Both the position numbers and the translations under genes were made by a program. Positions 14,168 to 20,475 of a stretch of DNA of 21,676 bases are shown here, piece after piece. Under the pieces are notes generated by a model that ran no database searches, was not told the DNA's origin, and saw only the letters and a list, made by a program, of their open reading frames with translations. Source of the stretch: Acidimicrobiales bacterium (GTDB lineage: Bacteria; Actinomycetota; Acidimicrobiia; Acidimicrobiales; Poriferisodalaceae); NCBI GenBank assembly GCA_020439485.1, contig JAGQSP010000109.1, forward strand, positions 3,345-25,020. The letters are read 5' to 3'. Every line of letters begins with the position of its first letter. Positions within the stretch are counted from its first letter, which is position 1.

Positions 14168-14536
14168 TCAGGTGATCGGCAGATCACGGACACGAATCCG
14201 CTGCGGGCTCAGCGACACGATGGCGCCCGCCTCGAGGACGCCCTCGAGTCCGCCGAGGTTGTCGAGAAGGAGCCTTGCATGAACCTCGGGAGCTTGGTCG
14301 GCTGTGTCCCGCAGTAACACAACCGAGGGTGACGATGCTCGGCGCAGGGCCAACAGCATCGCGAAGTCCGTGTCGGCCGTGATCACAGTGAGTTGGTGAG
14401 CGACCGCGTAGTCGAAGATGCGTTCGTCGGGCGCGGTGAGCAGATCGTGGTCCGCGACGTGAGAGGCTTCGAACCCGACCTCCGTGAGAGAGGACGCGAC
14501 CTTCGGTGAAAGGTTGGCGTCGAGCAGGTATCTCAC
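14168..14536 (-). CDS. DUF5615-family PIN-like toxin
   Basis: The 122-residue protein has the DUF5615 PIN-like layout: YLLDANLSP with the first acidic residue at the N-terminus, HVADHDLLTAPDERIFDYA, VITADTDFAMLLAL with the second acidic cluster, SVVLLRD, and a C-terminal IVSLSPQRIRVRDLPI strand. PIN-fold toxins are usually metal-dependent ribonucleases. The start is a GTG that overlaps the antitoxin stop by 4 bp (GTGA), so translation is coupled. The partner in DUF433/DUF5615 systems is exactly the protein encoded upstream. RNA target and toxicity are not known from sequence. Confidence 0.88.
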   Translation of the reverse strand: MRYLLDANLSPKVASSLTEVGFEASHVADHDLLTAPDERIFDYAVAHQLTVITADTDFAMLLALRRASSPSVVLLRDTADQAPEVHARLLLDNLGGLEGVLEAGAIVSLSPQRIRVRDLPIT

Positions 14537-14763
14537 GCGAAGCGTGCGACGGGCAGATCCCGCTCGGCGACGCGAGCCGCCCCGTACTCGAGCGCGGCAG
14601 TGATGTCCTCATCCTCGAGGTACGGATAGTCGTCGAGGACCTGCTGACGCGTCTGCCCCGCAGCGAGCTGCCCGAGAACCGTGGACACGGTCACCCTCAG
14701 CCCCCGTATGCATGGCAGGCCACCCATGACGTCAGGGTCGATGGTGATCCTGTCGAGATGCAT
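14533..14763 (-). CDS. DUF433-family antitoxin
   Basis: This 76-residue protein matches DUF433: DRITIDPDVMGGLPCIRGLR, then VTVSTVLGQLAAGQTRQQVL, DDYPYLEDEDITAALEYGA. The family forms a winged-helix-like DNA-binding protein that is taken to neutralise a PIN-like toxin and repress its own operon. ATG 14763 is preferred to GTG 14781 because the family alignment begins there and TAACAT lies 7 nt upstream. It is first in the two-gene operon, followed by the DUF5615 toxin with a 4-bp overlap. Confidence 0.87.
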   Translation of the reverse strand: MHLDRITIDPDVMGGLPCIRGLRVTVSTVLGQLAAGQTRQQVLDDYPYLEDEDITAALEYGAARVAERDLPVARFA

Positions 14764-14770
14764 AACGCCA

Positions 14771-14776
14771 ATGTTA
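14771..14776 (-). promoter_or_regulatory. -10 hexamer TAACAT of the toxin-antitoxin operon
   Basis: On the minus strand TAACAT lies 7 nt before the antitoxin ATG at 14763. No Shine-Dalgarno is seen, so a leaderless mRNA is likely. Confidence 0.42.
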
Positions 14777-14873
14777 CCCACGGGGCCTTCGCACTGGCTA
14801 TCGATCCCGGTCGCGAAGCGATGCCCTCGCAGTCATGGTCCCGATGGCGGGCTCCACGTGGTGCGCCGCGTCT

Positions 14874-16127
14874 TCAGGGGCTTGGCTCCTGTCGATGTCC
14901 GACAATCAGGAACGGTGTCCTGCGAAACCCTATGTAGCTGCCTCCTGCGATGATCATCCCGTTGTAGTCGACCACCTCACTTGCCCAGACGTCGCTGATC
15001 CACGTGCCCGTGCGCCGCGACACGTCTACGTCGGAGATCCTCGTTGCGTTGTCCTCGTCCACGAGCCATACGATCAGCGAGTATTGATGGAAGATCTCGG
15101 GCGCGAGCGGAACCTCGGCAACCCCAGTAATCACGAAGAACCCGTCAGCGGTGAATGCTTCTTGGACCTGTTCCACCACACCGTCGGGCGATGGTGGTAG
15201 TTGCAGGCGCTGTGTTGTGTGATCGTCAGCCGTTACGTTCGCGTACGGGGTGCTCGTGTGATCCCTACGATCGGGTGAGCGGACAAGCCCCGTCGGATGG
15301 CCGGTCTGCACGGTCGCGTCCGCGGCGTGCTCATCGATAATCCAGTGGAGGGCGTCAGAATCGTCGGAGAAGGGCCGGGGCACGATTGCGAGCCGGTCGC
15401 CAAATCGACGGATGTCTGCGAATGTGGCTGAGACATCGTTTCCGTCAAGTCCGCGTAGCGGCGAACCGTCCCACGTGCATGAGTCATCGGAGTGCAGGAG
15501 GTAGACCAGGCGGTCTTCGTCGCGTGCTACGACGAAGACCCGCTCACCCGACACAAACGCGTCCATGGCAGTCAGCCTCGGCATGCGCGTGAGTGGACAC
15601 TCGATCCACTGCTCGGTGCCAGTTGGGAGTAGATGCATCGTCTCGTCGGATGTCAGCAACAGACCATCTTCGGTGCGAAGAGCCACGGCCACCCAGACAT
15701 CCGGGGTCGCGACCTGCTCCCAGGTCCGCCCATCGCTCGACTCGAACACACGCTCGTAGTCCACTACAGCGGTGACGGCATGAGGCGAGGTGTCAATCCG
15801 GACGTACTCGCCAGCGCGAGAGCCAAGGTCGACAAGGAACCAGTTCTCAGCGACCGGTTCGTTACCCGGCCGACTTGCCGATGCGGCAGTAATCGACGCA
15901 AGAGCCCCGGTGGTTGGCTCGACCTGCCCGGCACCGTCAACCGAAGTCGGAGTCGACACCCCCTCCGAACTGGAACACCCAACGAAGCCCGAGGTAGCGG
16001 CAACCAGCGCAAGGGCGAACCGTCCCGCGTTCGCGAGTCGGGCAGCCGCTGACCTCCAAGACGCCAAGGTTTTCGGAGGCTCGGGTTCGGCCTTTGCTTC
16101 AGGCTTGCTCGATCGGTCGGCCCACAC
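14874..16127 (-). CDS. Predicted lipoprotein with beta-propeller-like (Asp-box) features
   Basis: The 417-residue protein has a hydrophobic segment (FALALVAATSGFVGC) ending in a lipobox-like FVGC, so Cys51 could be lipidated and the protein anchored outside the membrane. The n-region of 36 residues is unusually long, so a later start is possible. The mature part is beta-rich, with an Asp-box-like SSDGRTWEQV and recurring patterns such as GLLLTSDETMHLLPTG and GERVFVVARDEDRLVYLL, suggesting a propeller. No enzyme signature is visible, and I do not recognise a named family. GTG 16127 has TACAGT 6 nt upstream. It is cargo of the tRNA-bounded islet, separated from the toxin-antitoxin pair by about 110 bp. 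Confidence 0.7.
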   Translation of the reverse strand: MWADRSSKPEAKAEPEPPKTLASWRSAAARLANAGRFALALVAATSGFVGCSSSEGVSTPTSVDGAGQVEPTTGALASITAASASRPGNEPVAENWFLVDLGSRAGEYVRIDTSPHAVTAVVDYERVFESSDGRTWEQVATPDVWVAVALRTEDGLLLTSDETMHLLPTGTEQWIECPLTRMPRLTAMDAFVSGERVFVVARDEDRLVYLLHSDDSCTWDGSPLRGLDGNDVSATFADIRRFGDRLAIVPRPFSDDSDALHWIIDEHAADATVQTGHPTGLVRSPDRRDHTSTPYANVTADDHTTQRLQLPPSPDGVVEQVQEAFTADGFFVITGVAEVPLAPEIFHQYSLIVWLVDEDNATRISDVDVSRRTGTWISDVWASEVVDYNGMIIAGGSYIGFRRTPFLIVGHRQEPSP

Positions 16128-16446
16128 CCGACAACTGTACGCTCAGCTACACCGCGTAGCGGTTACGTCTTGCACGGCGCGGCACCGCGGCAGGGCCAAC
16201 TCAGACCAGCGCAAATCGGGCCCAGATCCATCGACAGCGACGAGACGCTCTCTCGCGTTCTTCGTTCCTGCGATCATGCTCACCTACCCGCATGCCGTGG
16301 AAGCGGACAAAGAAACTCGTCGAAGGAATCGGCGATGAGGTGGACAGTTCGCGCGACAACGAACTCGATCACGGACCCTCCACGTGCTGGCCGTGCCAAC
16401 AAGCGAAAAGCTACGTTCGAAATGGCTACGTCGGCAAAAACGAAAG
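16128..16446. other. Non-coding right part of the islet
   Basis: About 320 bases hold the promoter side of the lipoprotein gene (minus-strand TACAGT at 16134-16139) and otherwise no clear signal. A 60-codon plus-strand frame (16292-16474) with a CWPC motif ends inside the tRNA terminator and lacks a ribosome binding site, so I do not call it a gene. Confidence 0.4.
16134..16139 (-). promoter_or_regulatory. -10 hexamer TACAGT of the lipoprotein gene
   Basis: On the minus strand TACAGT lies 6 nt before GTG 16127, with no Shine-Dalgarno between. Confidence 0.35.
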
Positions 16447-16484
16447 AAACCCCAGAATCAGAATTGGTTCCTGACCTGGGGTTT
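16447..16484 (-). terminator. Intrinsic terminator downstream of tRNA-Ala
   Basis: AAACCCCAG (16447-16455) and CTGGGGTTT (16476-16484) form a 9-bp stem, and TCAG/CTGA inside extends it. The minus strand continues TCTTTC, and the plus strand continues TTCTTG after the T-rich arm, so it may work in both directions. It starts 6 nt after the tRNA 3' end. Because it lies inside the islet, the element supplied it. Confidence 0.72.
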
Positions 16485-16489
16485 TTCTT

Positions 16490-16535
16490 GTGGAGCTGAT
16501 GGGACTCGAACCCACGACCCCTTGCATGCCATGCA
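16490..16535 (-). repeat. Proximal attachment-site copy within tRNA-Ala
   Basis: This is the 46-bp perfect partner of 13839-13884. It spans the anticodon loop to the acceptor 3' end plus one base beyond the tRNA. The anticodon stem-loop supplies the natural inverted repeat often used as a crossover site by tyrosine recombinases. Confidence 0.85.
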
Positions 16536-16564
16536 AGTGCTCTAGCCAGCTGAGCTACAGCCCC
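16491..16564 (-). tRNA. tRNA-Ala, anticodon GGC
   Basis: The minus strand folds into a complete 74-nt cloverleaf. The acceptor is GGGGCTG with CAGCTCC (one G-U pair), the D arm GCTC/GAGC, the anticodon stem CTTGC/GCAAG with loop ATGGCAT (anticodon GGC, reading GCC and GCU), a 5-nt variable region, and the T arm GTGGG-TTCGAGT-CCCAT. The discriminator is A. The 3' CCA is not encoded. The 3' half is duplicated 2.65 kb away. Confidence 0.96.
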
Positions 16565-16573
16565 GAGATCGGT

Positions 16574-16591
16574 TCCGCCGTTTCCGGCGGA
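16574..16591 (-). terminator. GAAA-tetraloop hairpin between the PAC2 gene and tRNA-Ala
   Basis: On the minus strand TCCGCCG and CGGCGGA form a perfect 7-bp stem closed by GAAA. It lies about 40 nt after the PAC2-family stop and 10 nt before the tRNA 5' end. It could end the PAC2 transcript or mark a processing site. No T-tract follows. Confidence 0.4.
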
Positions 16592-16631
16592 GTCACGAAT
16601 CGTAGCAGAACCTCACGAGATTGCTACCCCA

Positions 16632-17501
16632 TCATCGGGGATTGTCGGGGTCGCGCAGGAAGGCCTCGATCTCGAATGCCAACTCGTCGGCGTCGGGCAC
16701 GGCCGAGTCTCTCGAGGCTTCCATCTGGTCGACGTGGGCCTCGAGCGCGGCGAGCATTTCGATGTGTTGGGGGTCGGCGGCGACCAGTTCGTCGATGTGT
16801 CGCTTGTTGGTGTCGCCGGCCCTCGCCAACAGCGACACGTCGAAGTCGACATCGACGAGGCCCGATAGGGCCGACACCAAGGCCCTGGCGCCTTCGGGAT
16901 AGTCCATGGCGGCGACATAGTGGGGAACGGCTGCCCACAGCGTGGCCGCCGGCATCCTCCGGGCACCGGCCTCGACCTCGATGGCGGCGTGCACTCCGGC
17001 AGGCACCTCCATGCGAGTGTTGTTGTGTCCGATTGCCTCGATGAGGGCACGGTTTGTTGAAGTGCTGACCACATTGGTGGGGCGGGTGTGGGGGACCGGC
17101 GACGGAAACGCCCCGATACCGAGGATCTTGGTGACCCCGAACATGCGGGCGAGGTCGACCACCGCGGTGGCGAACTTGCGCCAGTGCCGGTCCGGTTCGG
17201 CCCCGCGCAGCACCAGGAAGTCGGCGTCGGCGAGGCGACCGTGGGCTATCTCGATGCGGGGCCAGACCAAGCCGTCGATGTGGCCGTCGTTCAGGTGCAT
17301 CGTCGGACGCCGGCTGCGATAGTCGACGAGGGCGTCATCGTCGAACTCGACGATGGTGGTCACGGGGGCCAATTGGCCCACGATCGAATCGGCAGCCAAC
17401 GCTGCGGCAGAACCGGCGTCGATCCAACCCTTGAGGTGCATCAACAGCACCGGGCTCTTCGCCTCGGGTTCGGCGACCAGTGAATACAGCGAGTCAGGCA
17501 T
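16632..17501 (-). CDS. PAC2-family protein (proteasome assembly chaperone-like)
   Basis: The 289-residue protein is a member of the PAC2 family, common in Actinobacteria and named after a eukaryotic proteasome assembly chaperone; its bacterial role is unclear. Signatures are MHLKGWIDAGSAAALAADSI (Trp26, Asp28, Gly30), RPTMHLNDG, LRGAEPDRHWRKFATAVVDL, the GIGAFPSPVPHTRP segment, and a central HVGI-like strand (ATLWAAVPHYVAAMDYPEGA). The C-terminal 80 residues are acidic and probably helical. ATG 17501 has no Shine-Dalgarno, and TACAGT lies 9 nt upstream on the minus strand. No proteasome or Pup genes are in the window, so no link to the proteasome can be claimed. It is divergent from the thioredoxin-TPR gene. 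Confidence 0.88.
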   Translation of the reverse strand: MPDSLYSLVAEPEAKSPVLLMHLKGWIDAGSAAALAADSIVGQLAPVTTIVEFDDDALVDYRSRRPTMHLNDGHIDGLVWPRIEIAHGRLADADFLVLRGAEPDRHWRKFATAVVDLARMFGVTKILGIGAFPSPVPHTRPTNVVSTSTNRALIEAIGHNNTRMEVPAGVHAAIEVEAGARRMPAATLWAAVPHYVAAMDYPEGARALVSALSGLVDVDFDVSLLARAGDTNKRHIDELVAADPQHIEMLAALEAHVDQMEASRDSAVPDADELAFEIEAFLRDPDNPR

Positions 17502-17510
17502 CGGCCAACC

Positions 17511-17516
17511 ACTGTA
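17511..17516 (-). promoter_or_regulatory. -10 hexamer TACAGT of the PAC2-family gene
   Basis: On the minus strand TACAGT lies 9 nt before ATG 17501 and no Shine-Dalgarno is present. The spacing is at the upper end of the leaderless set in this window. Confidence 0.33.
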
Positions 17517-17566
17517 CGTACTGGTGGGGTTGGGGTGTCGTGCAACGCATCAGGGCCGACTCACGA

Positions 17567-17572
17567 TATACA
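17567..17572 (+). promoter_or_regulatory. -10 hexamer TATACA for the thioredoxin-TPR gene
   Basis: TATACA would start transcription near 17579 and give a leader of about 24 nt carrying the GGAG ribosome binding site. No -35 consensus is visible 17 bp upstream. Confidence 0.38.
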
Positions 17573-17602
17573 GAACAGTTGGACCGAGCTTAGGAGCGTC
17601 CT

Positions 17603-18310
17603 ATGACGATGATCGATGTCACCGACCAGACCTTTGAAGCCGAAGTGCTGCAAAAGTCCATGGAAGTGCCCGTCGTGGTCGACCTGTGGGCGCCCTGGTG
17701 TGGCCCGTGCCGCACATTGGGCCCGATCCTCGACAAGGTCATCGGCGAGACCGGTGGCAAGGTCATCGGAGTCAAGATCAACGTCGACGAGAACCCGGGT
17801 GTGTCGCAGGCGTTCCAGGTGCAGTCGATTCCGATGGTCGTTGCGTTCAAGGACGGCCAGGCCGTCGACGGGTTCCTGGGCGCCCAGGGCGAACCGGCTG
17901 TGCGCGACTTCATCGACAAGCTGGCGCCCACCGAGGACGAGCTCGAGATGCACGCCCTGATCGAAGCCGGCGACGAGGAATCGTTGCTGAAGGTCCTGGA
18001 GGTCGATCCTGGCAACGAGCAGGCCATCGTGAAGCTGGCGGACGCGTGGGTGAAGGACGGGCGCAACGAGGAAGCCCTCGACCTGCTCAGCCGCATTCCC
18101 GAAACCGCCGAAACGCGCCACATCGCGGCGATGGCCCGCACCGGCGTCGACGAGGCCCACGCCAACGTTCAGCGCCTGGCCGAACTGTTGCCGTCGGTCA
18201 AGGCCGACGACGCAGCTCGCCAGGAGTTCGTCGACCTGCTCGAGGTGATGGGCCCCGAGAACCCCGCCACGGCCGAGTGGCGAAAGAAGCTGTCGACCGC
18301 CCTGTTCTAG
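17603..18310 (+). CDS. Thioredoxin domain-TPR protein (CnoX/YbbN-like co-chaperone)
   Basis: The 235-residue protein has an N-terminal thioredoxin fold with the active site WCGPC (Cys33, Cys36) and cis-Pro77 in SIPMVV, followed by a helical TPR-like half (LLKVLEVDPGNEQAIVKLAD, NEEALDLLSRIP). In E. coli, CnoX of the same layout holds unfolding proteins and protects them from oxidation. Unlike E. coli CnoX, which has lost its catalytic cysteine pair, this protein keeps CGPC and may also be redox-active, as in other actinobacterial members. ATG 17603 follows GGAG (17593-17596) at 6 nt. A TATACA hexamer (17567-17572) is a possible -10, giving a short leader. Confidence 0.88.
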   Translation: MTMIDVTDQTFEAEVLQKSMEVPVVVDLWAPWCGPCRTLGPILDKVIGETGGKVIGVKINVDENPGVSQAFQVQSIPMVVAFKDGQAVDGFLGAQGEPAVRDFIDKLAPTEDELEMHALIEAGDEESLLKVLEVDPGNEQAIVKLADAWVKDGRNEEALDLLSRIPETAETRHIAAMARTGVDEAHANVQRLAELLPSVKADDAARQEFVDLLEVMGPENPATAEWRKKLSTALF

Positions 18311-18398
18311 GCGTCGCTCTCGCTCATCGGAATCGCATCGGCGGCGCTAGGCTCGCCTGCACCTTCCCCCTGACGTAGTCCAACCGTCGGGAGTCCTC

Positions 18399-18989
18399 AT
18401 GCCGGGCGAGATCAAGCCTGGTTCGGTGTTGGCCGCGGCGGCAGCCGTGGTTGTTGCTCTTCTGGTCCTCTGGCTTTGGCCATCTGATGCTGCGCGCCCC
18501 GAATCGAAGCTGCCAAGGGCGTCGACGACGCTGCCACAAGACCAGCCCTACATAACCCAACCCGAGGTGGTGGTACACCTCTCCGGAGCGGTCGCGAACC
18601 CGGGCGTATACCGCCTGGAACCGGGCCTGCGTCTCGTCGACCTCGTCGAGGCCGCCGGCGGTGCCGCAGACACCGCCGATCTCGACCGCCTGAACCTGGC
18701 CCAGGTACTCCACGACGGCGACCGGGTGCACGTGCCGGTGATCGGCGAGGCACCGGGGGCTGCTCCAAACCCTGCGCGATCCCAGGCCGAAGGCGGCGCT
18801 CCGGTCGACATCAACACCGCGACCGCCGCCGAGTTGGAAGCCCTTCCCGGCATCGGGCCCGCTCTGGCTGCAGCCATCGTCGACGAAAGACAGACTGGCG
18901 GACCCTTCGGTTCGGTCGACGATCTGGACCGGGTCAGCGGCATCGGGCCGGCCAAGATCGACGGCCTGCGAGACCACGCCCGTGTCTGA
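18399..18989 (+). CDS. comEA: ComEA family DNA-uptake protein (SLBB + helix-hairpin-helix)
   Basis: ComEA binds double-stranded DNA at the cell surface and passes it to the ComEC channel. The 196-residue protein has one N-terminal membrane anchor (about 10-27), a variable linker, an SLBB domain (VVVHLSGAVANPGVYRLEPG to DGDRVHVPV, about 56-115), and two helix-hairpin-helix motifs (INTATAAELEALPGIGPALA and LDRVSGIGPAKIDGLRDHA) at the C-terminus. ATG 18399 follows GGGAG. The comEC start overlaps its stop by 8 bp. Size and order match the family in Actinobacteria, where competence itself is often not shown. Confidence 0.93.
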   Translation: MPGEIKPGSVLAAAAAVVVALLVLWLWPSDAARPESKLPRASTTLPQDQPYITQPEVVVHLSGAVANPGVYRLEPGLRLVDLVEAAGGAADTADLDRLNLAQVLHDGDRVHVPVIGEAPGAAPNPARSQAEGGAPVDINTATAAELEALPGIGPALAAAIVDERQTGGPFGSVDDLDRVSGIGPAKIDGLRDHARV

Positions 18990-20475
18990 GCCCTTGCGCT
19001 TCGGGGCGTTGCGGCCCCTGCCCATCGCCGGTTTCACCGCCTCCGAGGCCGCAGCGGCCGCCGCCGGTGTGAGCGTGGGCGTGGCGTGGTCGACGCGGGT
19101 TCCGGTGGCGATGTTCGTCTGCGCGCTCGGCGTCGCGGCGTGGGCCGTCGCAGTCTTGATGGTGCCTTCGCCGAGGCGGCGCCGATTGCTGGCGACCAGC
19201 CTGCTGACCGTGGGGCTGTTCGTCTCGGCGGGCGACCTCTCGGCGAAGGCCATGCACGGCCTGAGTCCAGCCACAAAAGGCGAGTTCGACGGGCGCGTGC
19301 GACTGGTGTCCGACCCCGAACGCCGCGGCGCGGGCGTGTCGGCCGAAGTGCGATGGCAGGCCGGGCGCTACCAGGTGTGGGCGTTCGGTCGTGCGGCGAA
19401 CGTTCTGCAGCAAGCCGCAGTGGGTGAAGAGGTAGGCATCCGCGGCTCGGTGGAGCCCCTCGACGGGCCATCGGGTTGGGCGCTGTCGCGCCATCTGGTC
19501 GGCCGGATAGACGCGACCGTGCTGTGGCGAACCGGCGACGAAATCGGCTGGTGGTGGCGTTCGACCAACGCTGTGCGCAGCCATTTGGCCCAGGGCGCAT
19601 CGGGGCTGGGCCCGGTGGAACGTGCCCTGCTGCTCGGCTTCACGGTGGGCGACGACCGAGACCTGCCCGACGATGTGGTCGATGACTTCCGCGCCAGCGG
19701 CCTGTCGCACCTGACCGCTGTGTCTGGGCAGAACGTGGTGCTGGTGTTGGGGCTCGTGGCGCCCTTGCTGAAACGTGCGTCGCGCCACACCAGGTCGGTG
19801 GTTCTGCTTGCGGTGCTGGCCTGGTTCGGCCTGTTGACGAGGTGGGAACCATCGGTCGTCAGGGCTGTGGTCATGGCCGGCGTAGCTGTGGTCTCTCCGG
19901 TGCCGAATCGTCCCGGCGGCCGTTTCACCCTGCTGGCCCTGGTGGTCGGGGCGTTGTTGATGATCGATCCGCTGCTGGCGTGGTCGGTTGGGTTTCGCCT
20001 GTCGGTGGCAGCGACCCTGGGTTTGGTCCTGCTGGCCGGGCGGCTGGAGAAGGCGCTTCCCGGACCTGCGTCGGTGACCCAGCCCATTGCCGTTACAGCC
20101 GCGGCGCAGCTGGCCGTGGCGCCCGTGCAACTGGCGACGTTCGGTCCGGTGCCCATGGCAGCGCTTCCCGCCAACGTGGCGGCTGGTCCGGTGGCGGCGC
20201 CCCTGATGGTGTGGGGGTCGACCGCCGGCATGGTCGCCGGGTGGTTGCCGGTGCCCGCAGCCAATGCGTTGCACGTTCCAACCCGAATGATGGCGGGCTG
20301 GGTGGCGATGGTGGCTCGGCTGGGTGCCGATAGCGCAATGCCCCACATCGGTTGGCGTCAGCTGGTCGCCGCGCTGGTGGGTATTGGTGTGTTCTGGTTG
20401 TCGCGCCGAGTGTCGCACCGGCGAGGTAGGTTCGGCGCAGATGAAGTCGAAGCCGATCTACCTGCTGAACGGTGA
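18982..20475 (+). CDS. comEC: ComEC/Rec2 family DNA-uptake channel, short form
   Basis: ComEC forms the membrane channel that brings single-stranded DNA into the cytoplasm. The 497-residue protein has N-terminal membrane helices, a soluble OB-like domain (about 100-185: GEFDGRVRLVSDPERRG, IRGSVEPL), and the Competence domain with the signature SHLTAVSGQN (242-251) followed by about eight hydrophobic segments. The C-terminal metallo-beta-lactamase-like domain of long ComEC proteins is absent, as in mycobacterial homologues of about 510 residues. GTG 18982 overlaps the comEA stop by 8 bp. Its 3' end overlaps holA by 35 bp. Confidence 0.93.
   Translation: MSEPLRFGALRPLPIAGFTASEAAAAAAGVSVGVAWSTRVPVAMFVCALGVAAWAVAVLMVPSPRRRRLLATSLLTVGLFVSAGDLSAKAMHGLSPATKGEFDGRVRLVSDPERRGAGVSAEVRWQAGRYQVWAFGRAANVLQQAAVGEEVGIRGSVEPLDGPSGWALSRHLVGRIDATVLWRTGDEIGWWWRSTNAVRSHLAQGASGLGPVERALLLGFTVGDDRDLPDDVVDDFRASGLSHLTAVSGQNVVLVLGLVAPLLKRASRHTRSVVLLAVLAWFGLLTRWEPSVVRAVVMAGVAVVSPVPNRPGGRFTLLALVVGALLMIDPLLAWSVGFRLSVAATLGLVLLAGRLEKALPGPASVTQPIAVTAAAQLAVAPVQLATFGPVPMAALPANVAAGPVAAPLMVWGSTAGMVAGWLPVPAANALHVPTRMMAGWVAMVARLGADSAMPHIGWRQLVAALVGIGVFWLSRRVSHRRGRFGADEVEADLPAER
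20427..20432 (+). promoter_or_regulatory. -10 hexamer TAGGTT of a leaderless holA promoter
   Basis: TAGGTT lies within the comEC 3' end, 8 nt before the holA ATG, and no Shine-Dalgarno is present. Confidence 0.42.

Larger units (their letters stand above)
13839..16535. mobile_element. Small tRNA-Ala-integrated genomic islet without an integrase
   Basis: The region is bounded by 46-bp perfect direct repeats, one of them the 3' part of an intact tRNA-Ala gene. One unit is 2651 bp. It carries a DUF433/DUF5615 toxin-antitoxin pair and a predicted lipoprotein, and all genes read on the minus strand, away from the tRNA. No tyrosine recombinase, excisionase, replication or transfer gene is visible, so it is either a remnant or an element moved in trans. 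Confidence 0.72.

Noticed and set aside
16292..16474. 60-codon plus-strand frame with a CWPC motif in the islet
   Set aside because: No ribosome binding site or -10 box, opposite orientation to all islet genes, and its end runs into the tRNA terminator stem. Could be revisited if homologues appear.
18934..20418. Long minus-strand open frame (494 codons) opposite comEC
   Set aside because: It is composed of His, Arg, Gln and Gly runs without hydrophobic core or motifs, while the plus strand encodes a clear ComEC.
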